A stretch of 7,114 nucleotides of DNA from Burkholderiales bacterium (GTDB taxonomy: Bacteria; Pseudomonadota; Gammaproteobacteria; Burkholderiales; Burkholderiaceae): positions 1 through 7,114 of the forward strand of contig CAHJWV010000009.1 in assembly GCA_903643055.1 (NCBI GenBank), in the 5' to 3' direction. The notes beneath the pieces were generated by a model. The model searched no databases. It saw only the letters and a list, made by a program, of their open reading frames with translations, and was not told the DNA's origin. Below are positions 1 to 7,038 of this stretch, one piece after another (the stretch's first letter is position 1; each line of letters opens with the position of its first letter). The translations under genes and the position numbers were made by a program.

Positions 1-29
1 TGGAGTTCAGACGTGTGCTCTTCCGATCT
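1..29. other. Illumina TruSeq adapter remnant (non-genomic)
   Basis: These bases match, from memory, the 3' 29 bases of the Illumina TruSeq read-2/index adapter, ending in the diagnostic GCTCTTCCGATCT. The match is full length and stops exactly where the reading frame of the neighbouring TPR gene begins. It is a library artefact left on the contig end, not biology, and any reading frame crossing it should be ignored. The genomic sequence starts at base 30. Confidence 0.96.
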
Positions 30-761
30 GGGCGGTGCGGAAGGCGCGATGGGGGGCGTCGCTGGCGGCTTTGCAGCGACGGTCACTGGCGGCGGTGCGG
101 GCTTCACCGGTGGCGGGGCCGGTGGTGCGGCCGCGGGTGGCGTTGAAACCGGCGGCGCAGAAGGCACCGGTGGGGCTGCCACTGGGGGCTGCGGTGTTTT
201 GGGCGCCGGTGCCGCAGGTGCTTGTGCGACGGTCGTGGCCACCGCTGCCCGCGGCGAGAAGAGGTCGCGGATCATTGCGAGCTTCGGCGTGACCTTCGCA
301 TTGTTCCCGTCGATCTGCAAAGCCTTCGAGTAGGCCTGGCTGGCGAGCTTGGCATAAACGTCGCCCAAGTTTTCATAGGCTGTCGCGTAGCTCGGATTGG
401 TGCGGATCGCCGACTCCAGCGACTTGCGCGCCTGATCGTATTGGCCTTGCTTCCCGTAGAGCACTGCGAGGTTGTTGTACGGCTCGGGCAACTCGGGAAA
501 GTCTTCCGTCAGCTTGGTGAAGACCGCGATGGCCTCGGTCGGTCGGCTTTGCTCTGACAGCACCAAGCCCTTGAGAAAACGCATACGGGCATCGCGTGGA
601 TGTGCAGCCAGGTACTGGTCGGCCTTTAGCGTGGCTTCGCTCAATTGCCCTGCGCTGACGAGGCGATCGACCTCGGTGTAGTCGTCGGCCAGAGCCGATG
701 TTGCGATGACCAGCAGACCCGCCGCAGCGAGGCCCTTGAGCAGATGGCTGTTGCGAGACAT
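30..761 (-). CDS. Periplasmic TPR-repeat protein with Pro/Ala-rich tail, 3' end missing
   Basis: The frame is open for 244 codons from ATG (761 down to 759) to the adapter, with no stop, so the C-terminus is lost. AGGA lies five bases before the ATG. Residues 1-25 form a signal peptide: basic start, hydrophobic core, and SALA before DD as the likely cleavage site, so the protein is probably periplasmic. TPR units fit residues 58-91 (G65, A77, F81, P89) and 92-125 (Y95, L98, Y102, A111, P123). A third, 126-154, is about five residues short between its helices. From about 172 the chain is almost only Pro, Ala, Val, Thr and Lys, a flexible linker. Burkholderiales relatives of this type often continue into a small Cds6/NTF2-like domain; whether this one does cannot be seen. 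TPRs mediate protein-protein contacts; the partner is unknown. It is divergent from cysS. Confidence 0.9.
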
Positions 762-844
762 CAACTTCCTGAGTGAGGTGGTTGGGTGCGCCGGCGCTTA
801 AGACATGCAGGGCGGGCGCAACGCAAGGCAGGAGACCGCCCCGC

Positions 845-862
845 TATACTCTCAAAATTGTA
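845..862. promoter_or_regulatory. Candidate divergent -10 boxes between the TPR gene and cysS
   Basis: This is the most AT-rich patch of the 230-base divergent gap. TATACT (845-850) reads rightward toward cysS and would give a leader of about 135 bases. TACAAT (862-857 on the minus strand) reads leftward toward the TPR gene. Both are good -10 boxes, but I find no convincing TTGACA-like -35 at 16-18 bases for either, so this is a weak assignment resting on position and base composition. The short open frame covering much of the gap (786-995) is arginine-rich and does not look like a protein. Confidence 0.3.
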
Positions 863-927
863 TCGCAGCCCCACTGCTTCGAGCCCTCCGAATCCCGTTG
901 CACGCTCATGTGCATCCCTGAAGCAGT

Positions 928-942
928 CTGGTGAATCACCAG
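928..942. promoter_or_regulatory. Perfect palindrome (7-1-7) in the cysS leader, possible operator
   Basis: CTGGTGA, a central A, then TCACCAG form a perfect inverted repeat 49 bases before the cysS start. In RNA it can fold as a 5-bp stem (CTGGT/ACCAG) with a GAATC loop, without a following T run, so it is not an intrinsic terminator. As DNA it has the symmetry of a dimeric regulator site. I do not recognise it as the site of a known regulator. Confidence 0.35.
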
Positions 943-991
943 TCACGCGCAGTTCAGAGAGCTTCGAGCACCTCACTTCAGAACACTGCCG

Positions 992-2368
992 ATGACCTTG
1001 CGCATCTTCAACACCTTGACGAGACAGATCGAGGTGTTCACCCCCATCGAGCCCAACCACGTGCGCATGTATGTGTGCGGCATGACGATTTATGACCTCT
1101 GCCATGTCGGGCATGCGCGCTTCATGATGGCGTTCGATGTGGCGTCGCGTTGGTTGCGCACCGCCGGGTACGAGGTGACCTATGTGCGCAACATCACCGA
1201 CATCGACGACAAGATCATCAAGCGCGCGCTCGAGCGCAACATTCCGATTCGCCAACTCACCGACGAGATGACGCAGGCGATGCACGAAGACGTTGCCGCG
1301 CTGGGCATCGCCCCGCCAACGCATGAGCCACGCGCGACCGAGCATGTGCAGCAGATGCTGACGATGATCGGCCAGCTCGAGCACAAGGGTCTGGCATATC
1401 GCGCGCCCAATGGCGACGTGAACTATGCGGTGCGCAAGTTCCCAGGCTACGGCAAGCTCTCGGGCAAATCGCTTGACCAATTGCGTGCCGGCGAACGGGT
1501 GGCCGTGCTCGATGGCAAAGAAGATCCGTTGGACTTCGTCCTATGGAAGTCGGCCAAGGCCAGCGAACCCGAAGATGCAAAGTGGGACAGCCCCTTTGGA
1601 TCGGGCCGCCCAGGCTGGCACATCGAGTGCTCTGCGATGAGTTGCGCGCTGCTCGGCGAGCACTTCGATATCCACGGTGGCGGCATGGACCTGCAGTTCC
1701 CGCACCACGAGAACGAGATCGCGCAGAGCGAAGGCGCGACCGGCAAGCCCTTTGTCAATGTCTGGATGCACAACGGATTTCTCAACGTCGACAACGAAAA
1801 GATGTCGAAATCGCTGGGCAACTTCTTCACAATCCGCGATGTGCTGAAACGCTATGACGGCGAGACGATCCGCTTCTTCATGCTGCGAACGCACTATCGC
1901 AGCCCGTTTAATTTCAGTGATGCTAACCTTGACGATGCGCGCAATTCGCTGCGCCGGCTCTATACCGCGCTGGCCGAGTGGGATGTGGCCGAGCAAGCGG
2001 TAGATTGGTCGCAGCCGCAAGCAGCGCGCTTCCGCGACGCGATGAACGAAGACTTCGGTACGCCCGAGGCGGTGGCGGTGTTGTTTGATCTGGCCGGTGA
2101 ACTCAATCGCAGCCGTTCGACGCAGACGGCCTCATTGCTAAAGAATCTCGCTGCCACGCTGGGCCTGCTGCAGCAAAACGCACGCAGTTATCTGCAAGGT
2201 GGAGGCAGCAGCAGCGACGGTGCCGCCATCGAAGCTCAGATCGAAGCTCGTGCACAGGCCAAGAAATCGCGTAACTTCGCATTGGCCGATCGCATTCGCC
2301 AGGAACTGCTGGCGCAGGGCATCGTTTTGCAGGATTCACCGCAAGGCACCACCTGGGTGAAAGCTTGA
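992..2368 (+). CDS. cysS: Cysteinyl-tRNA synthetase (CysRS)
   Basis: This cytoplasmic class I aminoacyl-tRNA synthetase joins cysteine to tRNA-Cys using ATP. The 458-residue product is the normal length (E. coli about 461). Class I signatures are present: HVGH at 38-41 (HIGH motif) after the YVCGMTIYD stretch, and KMSKS at 270-274. The four zinc ligands that select cysteine are all visible at the expected spacing: C29, C213, H238 and E242. The C-terminal region (about 310-458) carries the helical DALR-type and anticodon-binding parts. The ATG at 992 gives the family's usual N-terminus; no strong Shine-Dalgarno precedes it. It is the first rightward gene after the divergent gap and overlaps the glycosylase gene by 4 bases, so it probably leads the operon. 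All catalytic residues are intact. Confidence 0.98.
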   Translation: MTLRIFNTLTRQIEVFTPIEPNHVRMYVCGMTIYDLCHVGHARFMMAFDVASRWLRTAGYEVTYVRNITDIDDKIIKRALERNIPIRQLTDEMTQAMHEDVAALGIAPPTHEPRATEHVQQMLTMIGQLEHKGLAYRAPNGDVNYAVRKFPGYGKLSGKSLDQLRAGERVAVLDGKEDPLDFVLWKSAKASEPEDAKWDSPFGSGRPGWHIECSAMSCALLGEHFDIHGGGMDLQFPHHENEIAQSEGATGKPFVNVWMHNGFLNVDNEKMSKSLGNFFTIRDVLKRYDGETIRFFMLRTHYRSPFNFSDANLDDARNSLRRLYTALAEWDVAEQAVDWSQPQAARFRDAMNEDFGTPEAVAVLFDLAGELNRSRSTQTASLLKNLAATLGLLQQNARSYLQGGGSSSDGAAIEAQIEARAQAKKSRNFALADRIRQELLAQGIVLQDSPQGTTWVKA

Positions 2369-3009
2369 GTGGAATGCAAAGAGTGACTCCGGATTATTGG
2401 GACGAAGCCTGCAAGCACCTCGTCAAGCGCGATCGGGTGATGCGCAAATTGATTCCACTGTGCGGCGAAGGGCAGCTGAAGCGTCAAAGCGATGCCTTCA
2501 CAACGCTAGCGAGATCGATCGTCGGTCAGCAGATTTCTGTTCAAGCCGCACAGCAGACCTGGAAACGCTTTACCGCACTGGTTGGCGGTGGTACGCGTGG
2601 CGTGGTACCGGCGAACGTGCTGGCGGTCGACTCCTCTGCGTTGAAAGAAGCGGGCCTGTCGGTGCGCAAGGTTGATTACCTGGTCGACCTCGCGCAGCAC
2701 TTCGAGTCAGGCGCGGTCCATGTCGGGCAATGGCGGCAGATGGACGACGAAGCCATCATCGATGAGCTGGTTGCGATTCGCGGCATCGGCCGTTGGACGG
2801 CAGAAATGTTCCTGATGTTTCATCTGATGCGGCCTAACGTGCTGCCTTTGGATGACAACGGTTTGATCAAAGGCATCAGCGTCAATTACTTCAGCGGGGA
2901 GCCGGTTTCACGGGCTGAAGCGCGCGAAGTCGGCGATGCCTGGGCGCCTTTTCGGTCAGTGGCCACATGGTACATTTGGCGCAGCCTTGACCCGTTGCCC
3001 GTTGCGTAA
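2365..3009 (+). CDS. AlkA-type DNA-3-methyladenine glycosylase (HhH-GPD family)
   Basis: This base-excision repair enzyme removes alkylated purines such as 3-methyladenine. The short form (214 residues) has only the HhH-GPD core and lacks the N-terminal domain of E. coli AlkA (282 residues). Seen in the protein: the conserved [14 protein letters not shown] stretch (about 49-62), the helix-hairpin-helix RGIGRWTAE (139-147), and [11 protein letters not shown], whose second Asp (D164) aligns with the catalytic aspartate. No Fe-S cysteine cluster is present, unlike MutY/Nth enzymes. Start choice: TTG 2365 overlaps the cysS stop as TTGA and has GGTGA (2356-2360) four bases upstream, which suggests translational coupling. 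ATG 2374, three codons later, is a real alternative giving 211 residues. Function is confident from family; exact substrate range is inferred. Confidence 0.92.
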   Translation: MSGMQRVTPDYWDEACKHLVKRDRVMRKLIPLCGEGQLKRQSDAFTTLARSIVGQQISVQAAQQTWKRFTALVGGGTRGVVPANVLAVDSSALKEAGLSVRKVDYLVDLAQHFESGAVHVGQWRQMDDEAIIDELVAIRGIGRWTAEMFLMFHLMRPNVLPLDDNGLIKGISVNYFSGEPVSRAEAREVGDAWAPFRSVATWYIWRSLDPLPVA

Positions 3010-3086
3010 ATGAAGGCCCTTCAAAGCCTTTGACCTCATGATTGAAGCGCCTGATCGCGTTTCACAAACAACCAGGATTCAGCCTG

Positions 3087-4058
3087 ATGAGCAAACGTCA
3101 TTTCCTCGATTTCGAGCAACCGGTCGCAGACCTCGAAACCAAGATCGAAGAACTGCGATACGTGCAAAGCGAATCGGCCGTCGACATTTCGGAAGAGATC
3201 GATCGGCTTGGCAAGAAAAGCCATCAGCTGGTCAAAGATATCTACTCCAGCCTGTCGCCTTGGCAAGTCACGCAGATTGCGCGACACCCCCAGCGGCCTT
3301 ACACGCTGGACTACATCAACGAGGTCTTCACCGACTTCCAAGAACTTCGTGGCGATCGTGCTTTCGCGGACGATCAATCCATTGTCGGTGGCTTGGCACG
3401 CTTCAATGGCCAGGCGTGCATGGTGCTCGGCCACCAGAAAGGCCGCGACACCAAAGAGCGTGCCGCACGCAATTTCGGCATGTCGCGCCCCGAGGGTTAT
3501 CGCAAGGCGCTGCGCCTGATGAAGCTGGCCGAAAAATTCGGTCTGCCAGTCTTCACCTTGGTCGATACCCCGGGGGCCTACCCAGGCATCGGAGCGGAAG
3601 AGCGCGGTCAATCCGAGGCGATCGGCCGCAACATCTTCGAGATGGCTCAACTGGAAGTGCCGATCATCTCGACCATCATCGGTGAAGGGGGTTCGGGCGG
3701 CGCGCTGGCGATCAGCGTGGGCGACCAGGTGCTGATGCTCCAGTACTCCGTCTACTCGGTGATCTCGCCGGAAGGCTGCGCTTCGATTCTGTGGAAGACA
3801 TCCGAGCGTGCCTCCGATGCAGCCGATGCGCTCGGCATCACGGCGCATCGCCTGAAGGCCTTGGGCTTGGTTGACAAGATCGTCAGCGAGCCTGTTGGTG
3901 GCGCGCACCGTGACCCGAAACAGATGGCGGCTTATCTCAAACGTGCATTGAGCGATGCACTTCGGCAAGTCAGCGACTTGAAGCCGAAGGAGCTGCTGCA
4001 GCGCCGCTACGAGCGCCTGCAGTCTTACGGGCGTTTCAGCGACACCAAAGAACACTGA
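3087..4058 (+). CDS. accA: Acetyl-CoA carboxylase carboxyltransferase subunit alpha
   Basis: The AccA-AccD tetramer moves the carboxyl group from carboxybiotin on AccB to acetyl-CoA, giving malonyl-CoA, the committed step of fatty acid synthesis in the cytoplasm. The 323-residue protein (E. coli 319) starts [12 protein letters not shown], the usual beta-proteobacterial N-terminus, then a helical segment and the crotonase-like core. Core motifs are [29 protein letters not shown] and the glycine-rich [10 protein letters not shown] (199-208), which helps form the oxyanion site, followed by [13 protein letters not shown]. The frame opens earlier at a TTG (3042), but ATG 3087 has AGGA nine bases upstream (3074-3077) and matches the family start. 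A 77-base gap separates it from the glycosylase gene; the weak stem there (3013-3017 with 3026-3030) has no T run. accD is not in the window, as usual for this group. Confidence 0.98.
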   Translation: MSKRHFLDFEQPVADLETKIEELRYVQSESAVDISEEIDRLGKKSHQLVKDIYSSLSPWQVTQIARHPQRPYTLDYINEVFTDFQELRGDRAFADDQSIVGGLARFNGQACMVLGHQKGRDTKERAARNFGMSRPEGYRKALRLMKLAEKFGLPVFTLVDTPGAYPGIGAEERGQSEAIGRNIFEMAQLEVPIISTIIGEGGSGGALAISVGDQVLMLQYSVYSVISPEGCASILWKTSERASDAADALGITAHRLKALGLVDKIVSEPVGGAHRDPKQMAAYLKRALSDALRQVSDLKPKELLQRRYERLQSYGRFSDTKEH

Positions 4059-4080
4059 GCTGCCGCAGCGAAATCGCGGC

Positions 4081-5379
4081 GTGAGCCACGATGTCGTCGC
4101 GGTCGCATACAGCGCCGGCCGCGATTCGACGGCACTGCTTCATGCCACGGCCTGTCAGGCCGCAGCGCAGGGCCTGCAGGTCATCGGCCTGCATGTCCAC
4201 CATGGGCTGAGCGCGCAGGCTGACCATTGGTTGGCTCACGCCCAAGCGCAATGTCAGGCCTGGGCCGAGCGCGGCTTGCCGGTGAGACTGGTCTTTCATC
4301 GAATTCAAACCCGGCCCGCAGCAGGTGAAAGCATCGAAGCCTGGGCGCGGCGCGAGCGTTATCGCGCGCTGCGCGTGATGGCGCTGGAAGCTGGCGCCCA
4401 GATCGTGCTGCTGGCGCATCACCGCCGCGATCAAGCCGAGACGCTGCTGCTGCAGGGATTGCGCGGCGCGGGTGTTGCGGGGTTGGCAGGGATGGCTCGG
4501 TCGATCGAGCGTGATGGCATCACCTGGCTGCGCCCCTGGCTGACGCAGCCTCGAGAGTTCATCGAGGCCTATGTTGATCGGCATGAGCTTACCTTTGTCG
4601 ACGACGACAGCAATGCCGATGCGCGGTTCGCGCGCAACCGGCTTCGCTTGCAGGTGTGGCCTGCGCTAACGACCGCCTTTGCGCAGGCCGAGCACGCATT
4701 GGCGGATGCGGCCACCTGGGCGGGTGAGGCGGCCGACTGCCTGCAGGAGTTGGCACAGATCGATCTCGAACGATTGGCCGGCCCGGCAGGCTTGCAACTG
4801 AAAGCCTGGGCGGCATTGAGCCTACCCAGGCGGATGAACGCATTGCGGGCGTGGTTGAGAGCGCAGATTGGTGAATCGCCGTCGTCGAGCTTGTTGTTCC
4901 GGCTGCGCAAGGAGTTGATTCAACCGGGCTCTGCGCAGTGGCCGTGTACCGTAGGCGTATTGTTGCGCTATCGAGGCCAGCTTCGTTTTCAAAGAGTTGA
5001 GCACCGCGAGCTTGATGAGCCTGTCTTGCCGCGCGAGACCCATTTGCGCATCCAACGTGCAGGGCAATTTCTCTTGCCTGGATGGTGCGGCAGCGTGGTT
5101 GCCAAGCGGGTCAAGGCGCAGGGGATTCCCATCGCGTGGCTGGCTCACCTGGAGTTGCGGCCGCGCGAAGGGGGAGAGCAGTTTCAAGGCGAGATCGGCC
5201 GGCCGGCGCGAAGCCTGAAGAAGCAGTTTCAGGCTGCTGCGGTACCCGCTTGGGAGCGCGAAGGGCCGTTGATTTACAGCGGCGGGCAACTGCTGTTCGT
5301 GCCCGGCTTGGGGGTGGATGCGAGGGTCTGGGCCTTGCCCGGACAGCCTCAACTCAGCCTGAGTTGGCACACCGGCTAA
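4081..5379 (+). CDS. tilS: tRNA(Ile)-lysidine synthetase TilS
   Basis: TilS attaches lysine to C34 of tRNA-Ile(CAU), forming lysidine, so that the tRNA reads AUA and is charged with isoleucine rather than methionine. The 432 residues match the E. coli length. The N-terminal PP-loop is YSAGRDS (10-16), a variant of SGGxDS with Ala for the first Gly. [10 protein letters not shown] (37-46), [12 protein letters not shown] (110-121), the RPWL stretch and the DSNADxRFxRNRLR motif follow, all typical of TilS. The C-terminal substrate-binding domain shows [10 protein letters not shown] and RPxRSLKKxFQ. The start is GTG 4081; no upstream ATG, GTG or TTG is available in frame before accA, and no Shine-Dalgarno is visible. 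It lies 22 bases after accA, so it is probably read as part of that operon at modest level. Confidence 0.95.
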   Translation: MSHDVVAVAYSAGRDSTALLHATACQAAAQGLQVIGLHVHHGLSAQADHWLAHAQAQCQAWAERGLPVRLVFHRIQTRPAAGESIEAWARRERYRALRVMALEAGAQIVLLAHHRRDQAETLLLQGLRGAGVAGLAGMARSIERDGITWLRPWLTQPREFIEAYVDRHELTFVDDDSNADARFARNRLRLQVWPALTTAFAQAEHALADAATWAGEAADCLQELAQIDLERLAGPAGLQLKAWAALSLPRRMNALRAWLRAQIGESPSSSLLFRLRKELIQPGSAQWPCTVGVLLRYRGQLRFQRVEHRELDEPVLPRETHLRIQRAGQFLLPGWCGSVVAKRVKAQGIPIAWLAHLELRPREGGEQFQGEIGRPARSLKKQFQAAAVPAWEREGPLIYSGGQLLFVPGLGVDARVWALPGQPQLSLSWHTG

Positions 5380-5382
5380 AAT
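5377..5382 (+). promoter_or_regulatory. Possible -10 box for lysC at the tilS stop codon
   Basis: TAAAAT overlaps the tilS TAA stop and sits 55 bases before the lysC ATG. It is a fair -10 match. The only TTGACA-like hexamer nearby, TTGGCA at 5364-5369, is only 7 bases away, much too close, and nothing good lies at 16-18 bases. lysC may simply be read through from tilS; the 58-base gap shows no terminator or riboswitch. Confidence 0.22.
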
Positions 5383-5437
5383 GCAAGGTTGCGACCGCGG
5401 CGCAAACCCCTTCATCCTTCCGCGACATCAGTTCTTC

Positions 5438-6709
5438 ATGGCACTCATCGTTCACAAATACGGCGGCACCTCCATGGGCTCCACGGAGCGCATTCGCAAC
5501 GTCGCCAAGCGCGTGGCCAAGTGGGCTCGCGCAGGTCATCAAATGGTCGTCGTGCCCTCGGCGATGAGCGGCGAGACCAACCGGCTCCTGGGCTTGGCCA
5601 AAGAGTTATCGCCCGAAGTCTCCAGCAACTCGATCCTGCGTGAGCTGGACATGATCGCCTCCACCGGCGAACAGGTCTCGGTCGGCCTGTTGTCGATTGC
5701 CTTGCAGGCCGAAGGCGTGGAAGCCGTCAGCTATGCCGGCTGGCAGGTACCGATCGCGACCGACACCTCGTACACCAAGGCTCGCATTCAAAGCATCGAT
5801 GACGCCCGCGTGCGCGCCGATCTGTCCGCAGGCAGGGTCGTCATCATCGCCGGCTTCCAGGGCGTTGATCCGCAAGGCAACATCACCACGCTCGGCCGTG
5901 GTGGCTCCGACACTTCGGCTGTGGCCGTGGCTGCCGCGATGAAGGCCGACGAATGCCTGATCTACACCGACGTCGACGGCGTCTACACGACCGACCCGCG
6001 CATCGTTCCTGAAGCGCGCCGCTTGTCGACGGTCAGCTTCGAAGAGATGCTCGAAATGGCCAGCCTCGGCTCCAAGGTGCTGCAGATCCGGTCGGTCGAA
6101 TTCGCGGGCAAGTACCGCGTGCCACTGCGTGTTCTTTCCAGCTTCACGCCCTGGGACATCAACATCGACGAGGAAGCCCGCTCTGGCACTCTGATCACTT
6201 TTGAGGAAGACGAAAAAATGGAACAAGCCGTTGTCGCAGGGATCGCCTTCAATCGCGATGAAGCCAAGATCACCGTGATGGGTGTGCCCGATAAGCCCGG
6301 CATCGCATTCCAGATCCTCGGCCCGGTGGCCGATGCCAACATCGATGTCGACGTGATCATTCAGAACATGTCGCACGAAGGCAAGACCGACTTCTCGTTC
6401 ACGGTGCACCGCAACGATTACGCGCGCACGATGGACCTGCTGAAGAACAAGGTGCTGCCGCAGACCGGCGCAGCCGAATTGATCGGTGATGCCAAGATCT
6501 GCAAGGTCAGCATCGTGGGCATCGGCATGCGCTCGCATGTGGGCGTGGCCAGCAAGATGTTTCGTTGCCTGAGCGAAGAAAGCATCAACATCCAAATGAT
6601 CACGACCAGCGAAATCAAGACCAGTGTCGTGATCGACGAGAAGTACATGGAGTTGGCTGTACGCGCATTGCATAAAGCCTTTGATTTGGATCAGGCTCTG
6701 GCTTCATAA
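5438..6709 (+). CDS. lysC: Aspartate kinase (LysC type, two ACT domains)
   Basis: Aspartate kinase phosphorylates L-aspartate with ATP, the first step toward lysine, diaminopimelate, threonine and methionine. At 423 residues it is the stand-alone kind, not fused to homoserine dehydrogenase. The kinase domain starts with KYGGTSMGS (7-15) and contains ASTGEQVS, GRGGSDTSA (154-162) and YTDVDGVYTTDPR. Two ACT regulatory domains follow: the first around GVPDKPG (282-288), the second around VSIVGIGMRS (357-366) with NIQMITTSEIKTS. These bind end-product amino acids, usually lysine with threonine, for feedback inhibition. The frame is open back to ATG 5381, but MALIVHKYGGTS at ATG 5438 is the family start; its Shine-Dalgarno is weak. 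An internal start for a separate ACT subunit is listed separately. It follows tilS by 58 bases and precedes a tRNA gene. Confidence 0.98.
   Translation: MALIVHKYGGTSMGSTERIRNVAKRVAKWARAGHQMVVVPSAMSGETNRLLGLAKELSPEVSSNSILRELDMIASTGEQVSVGLLSIALQAEGVEAVSYAGWQVPIATDTSYTKARIQSIDDARVRADLSAGRVVIIAGFQGVDPQGNITTLGRGGSDTSAVAVAAAMKADECLIYTDVDGVYTTDPRIVPEARRLSTVSFEEMLEMASLGSKVLQIRSVEFAGKYRVPLRVLSSFTPWDINIDEEARSGTLITFEEDEKMEQAVVAGIAFNRDEAKITVMGVPDKPGIAFQILGPVADANIDVDVIIQNMSHEGKTDFSFTVHRNDYARTMDLLKNKVLPQTGAAELIGDAKICKVSIVGIGMRSHVGVASKMFRCLSEESINIQMITTSEIKTSVVIDEKYMELAVRALHKAFDLDQALAS
6203..6220 (+). promoter_or_regulatory. Internal ribosome site and ATG for a LysC beta (ACT-only) subunit
   Basis: Inside lysC, GAGGA (6203-6207, extending to AGGAAG) lies 8-10 bases before an in-frame ATG at 6218, codon 261. 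This is a better Shine-Dalgarno than that of the full-length start. Starting there would make a 163-residue protein of exactly the two ACT domains, ending at 6709. Alpha2-beta2 aspartokinases made this way from one gene are known in Bacillus subtilis and Corynebacterium. The junction falls precisely between the kinase and ACT domains, which supports a real second start, but expression is inferred. Confidence 0.5.
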
Positions 6710-6731
6710 GCCCGTTTTCTCGGGTTAGAAT
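6703..6731 (+). promoter_or_regulatory. Promoter of the tRNA-Ser gene
   Basis: TTCATA (6703-6708) and TAGAAT (6726-6731) are separated by exactly 17 bases and match the sigma-70 consensus at 4/6 and 5/6 positions. The expected transcription start is near 6738, a few bases before the mature tRNA at 6745, as is common for single tRNA genes. The -35 overlaps the lysC stop codon. A small stem (CCCG 6711-6714 with CGGG 6721-6724) lies in the spacer; it has no T run and is not a good terminator for lysC. Confidence 0.5.
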
Positions 6732-6744
6732 CTTTGCTTGTGCT

Positions 6745-6838
6745 GGAGTCGTGACCGAGTGGCCGAAGGTGCTCCCCTGCTAAGGGAGTATGTGCGCTAA
6801 AACGTGCATCGAGGGTTCGAATCCCTCCGACTCCTCCA
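6745..6838 (+). tRNA. tRNA-Ser (anticodon GCU), CCA encoded
   Basis: A complete cloverleaf is visible. The acceptor is GGAGTCG (6745-6751) with CGACTCC (6828-6834), seven perfect pairs. The anticodon stem CTCCC/GGGAG (6772-6776, 6784-6788) holds loop CTGCTAA, anticodon GCT at 6779-6781, which reads AGC and AGU. The long variable arm (6789-6810) pairs about seven bases with two wobbles around loop CTAAAA, the mark of a serine tRNA and the main recognition element for SerRS. The T arm is GAGGG/CCCTC with loop TTCGAAT. The CCA end is encoded (6836-6838). Base 73 is T (6835), where serine tRNAs usually have G. It has its own promoter and is followed by an intrinsic terminator. Confidence 0.97.
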
Positions 6839-6853
6839 ACCAGCTAAGTAAAT

Positions 6854-6880
6854 ACGGGCCTCACGGCCCGTTTTTTATTT
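6854..6880 (+). terminator. Intrinsic terminator after tRNA-Ser
   Basis: ACGGGCC (6854-6860) and GGCCCGT (6865-6871) form a perfect 7-bp GC-rich stem with loop TCAC, followed by six T's (6871-6876) and then ATTT. This is a textbook Rho-independent terminator, 15 bases after the tRNA CCA end. It would end the tRNA transcript and any read-through from lysC. Confidence 0.93.
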
Positions 6881-6910
6881 CTGCATCCCATCCTTTCTCT
6901 GCATCCCATC
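6880..6910. repeat. Short direct repeat (13 bases, twice)
   Basis: TCTGCATCCCATC occurs at 6880-6892 and again at 6898-6910, an 18-base period. The core CTGCATC recurs at 6914-6920 and 6945-6951. There is no open frame with coding character here. It may be a degenerate duplication; I attach no function. Confidence 0.6.
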
Positions 6911-7038
6911 TTCCTGCATCAACAAGACGATCTGCGGTCAGCATCTGCATCGCAGTAGCGCGTTATCGATGCCCGAATGGGTATTTTCAATGTGATGTGG
7001 GCTGGGTTTTCCTACCTCTTTAAATGAGCTGATAAAAC
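6911..7038. other. Non-coding spacer after the tRNA terminator
   Basis: No reading frame with coding character, no tRNA-end duplication and no convincing promoter is seen. By hand count 28 of 60 bases are G or C in 6961-7020, clearly below the upstream genes (for example 39 of 60 at 1141-1200 in cysS). The stretch ends in GATAAAAC (7031-7038), next to a possible insertion sequence end. Confidence 0.5.

Noticed and set aside
13..333. Glycine/alanine-rich plus-strand frame at the start
   Set aside because: It begins in adapter sequence and is the complement of the Pro/Ala-rich tail of the TPR gene.
761..1480. 239-codon minus-strand frame over cysS and the divergent gap
   Set aside because: It lies antisense to the conserved CysRS core and has no recognisable domain.
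3011..3035. Terminator or promoter between the glycosylase gene and accA
   Set aside because: The AAGGC/GCCTT stem is short with no T run, and TTGACC at 3030-3035 has no -10 at the right distance.
3036..4055. 339-codon open frame antisense to accA
   Set aside because: accA on the plus strand has full family motifs; the antisense frame is a by-product of GC-rich codon use and resembles nothing.
5380..5437. Lysine riboswitch or attenuator ahead of lysC
   Set aside because: The 58-base gap is far too short for a lysine riboswitch and has no terminator or lysine-rich leader peptide.
5606..6673. 355-codon open frame antisense to lysC
   Set aside because: Same cause; its His/Asp/Arg-rich composition is the usual mirror of a GC-rich coding strand.
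6745..6900. Genomic-island attachment site at the 3' end of tRNA-Ser
   Set aside because: No integrase and no second copy of the tRNA end is visible in the 276 bases after it.
6881..6951. CRISPR-like array from repeated CTGCATC
   Set aside because: Units are too short, irregularly spaced and imperfect for a CRISPR repeat.
6790..7023. 77-codon frame starting inside the tRNA
   Set aside because: It runs through the tRNA variable and T arms and the terminator, so it cannot be a real gene.
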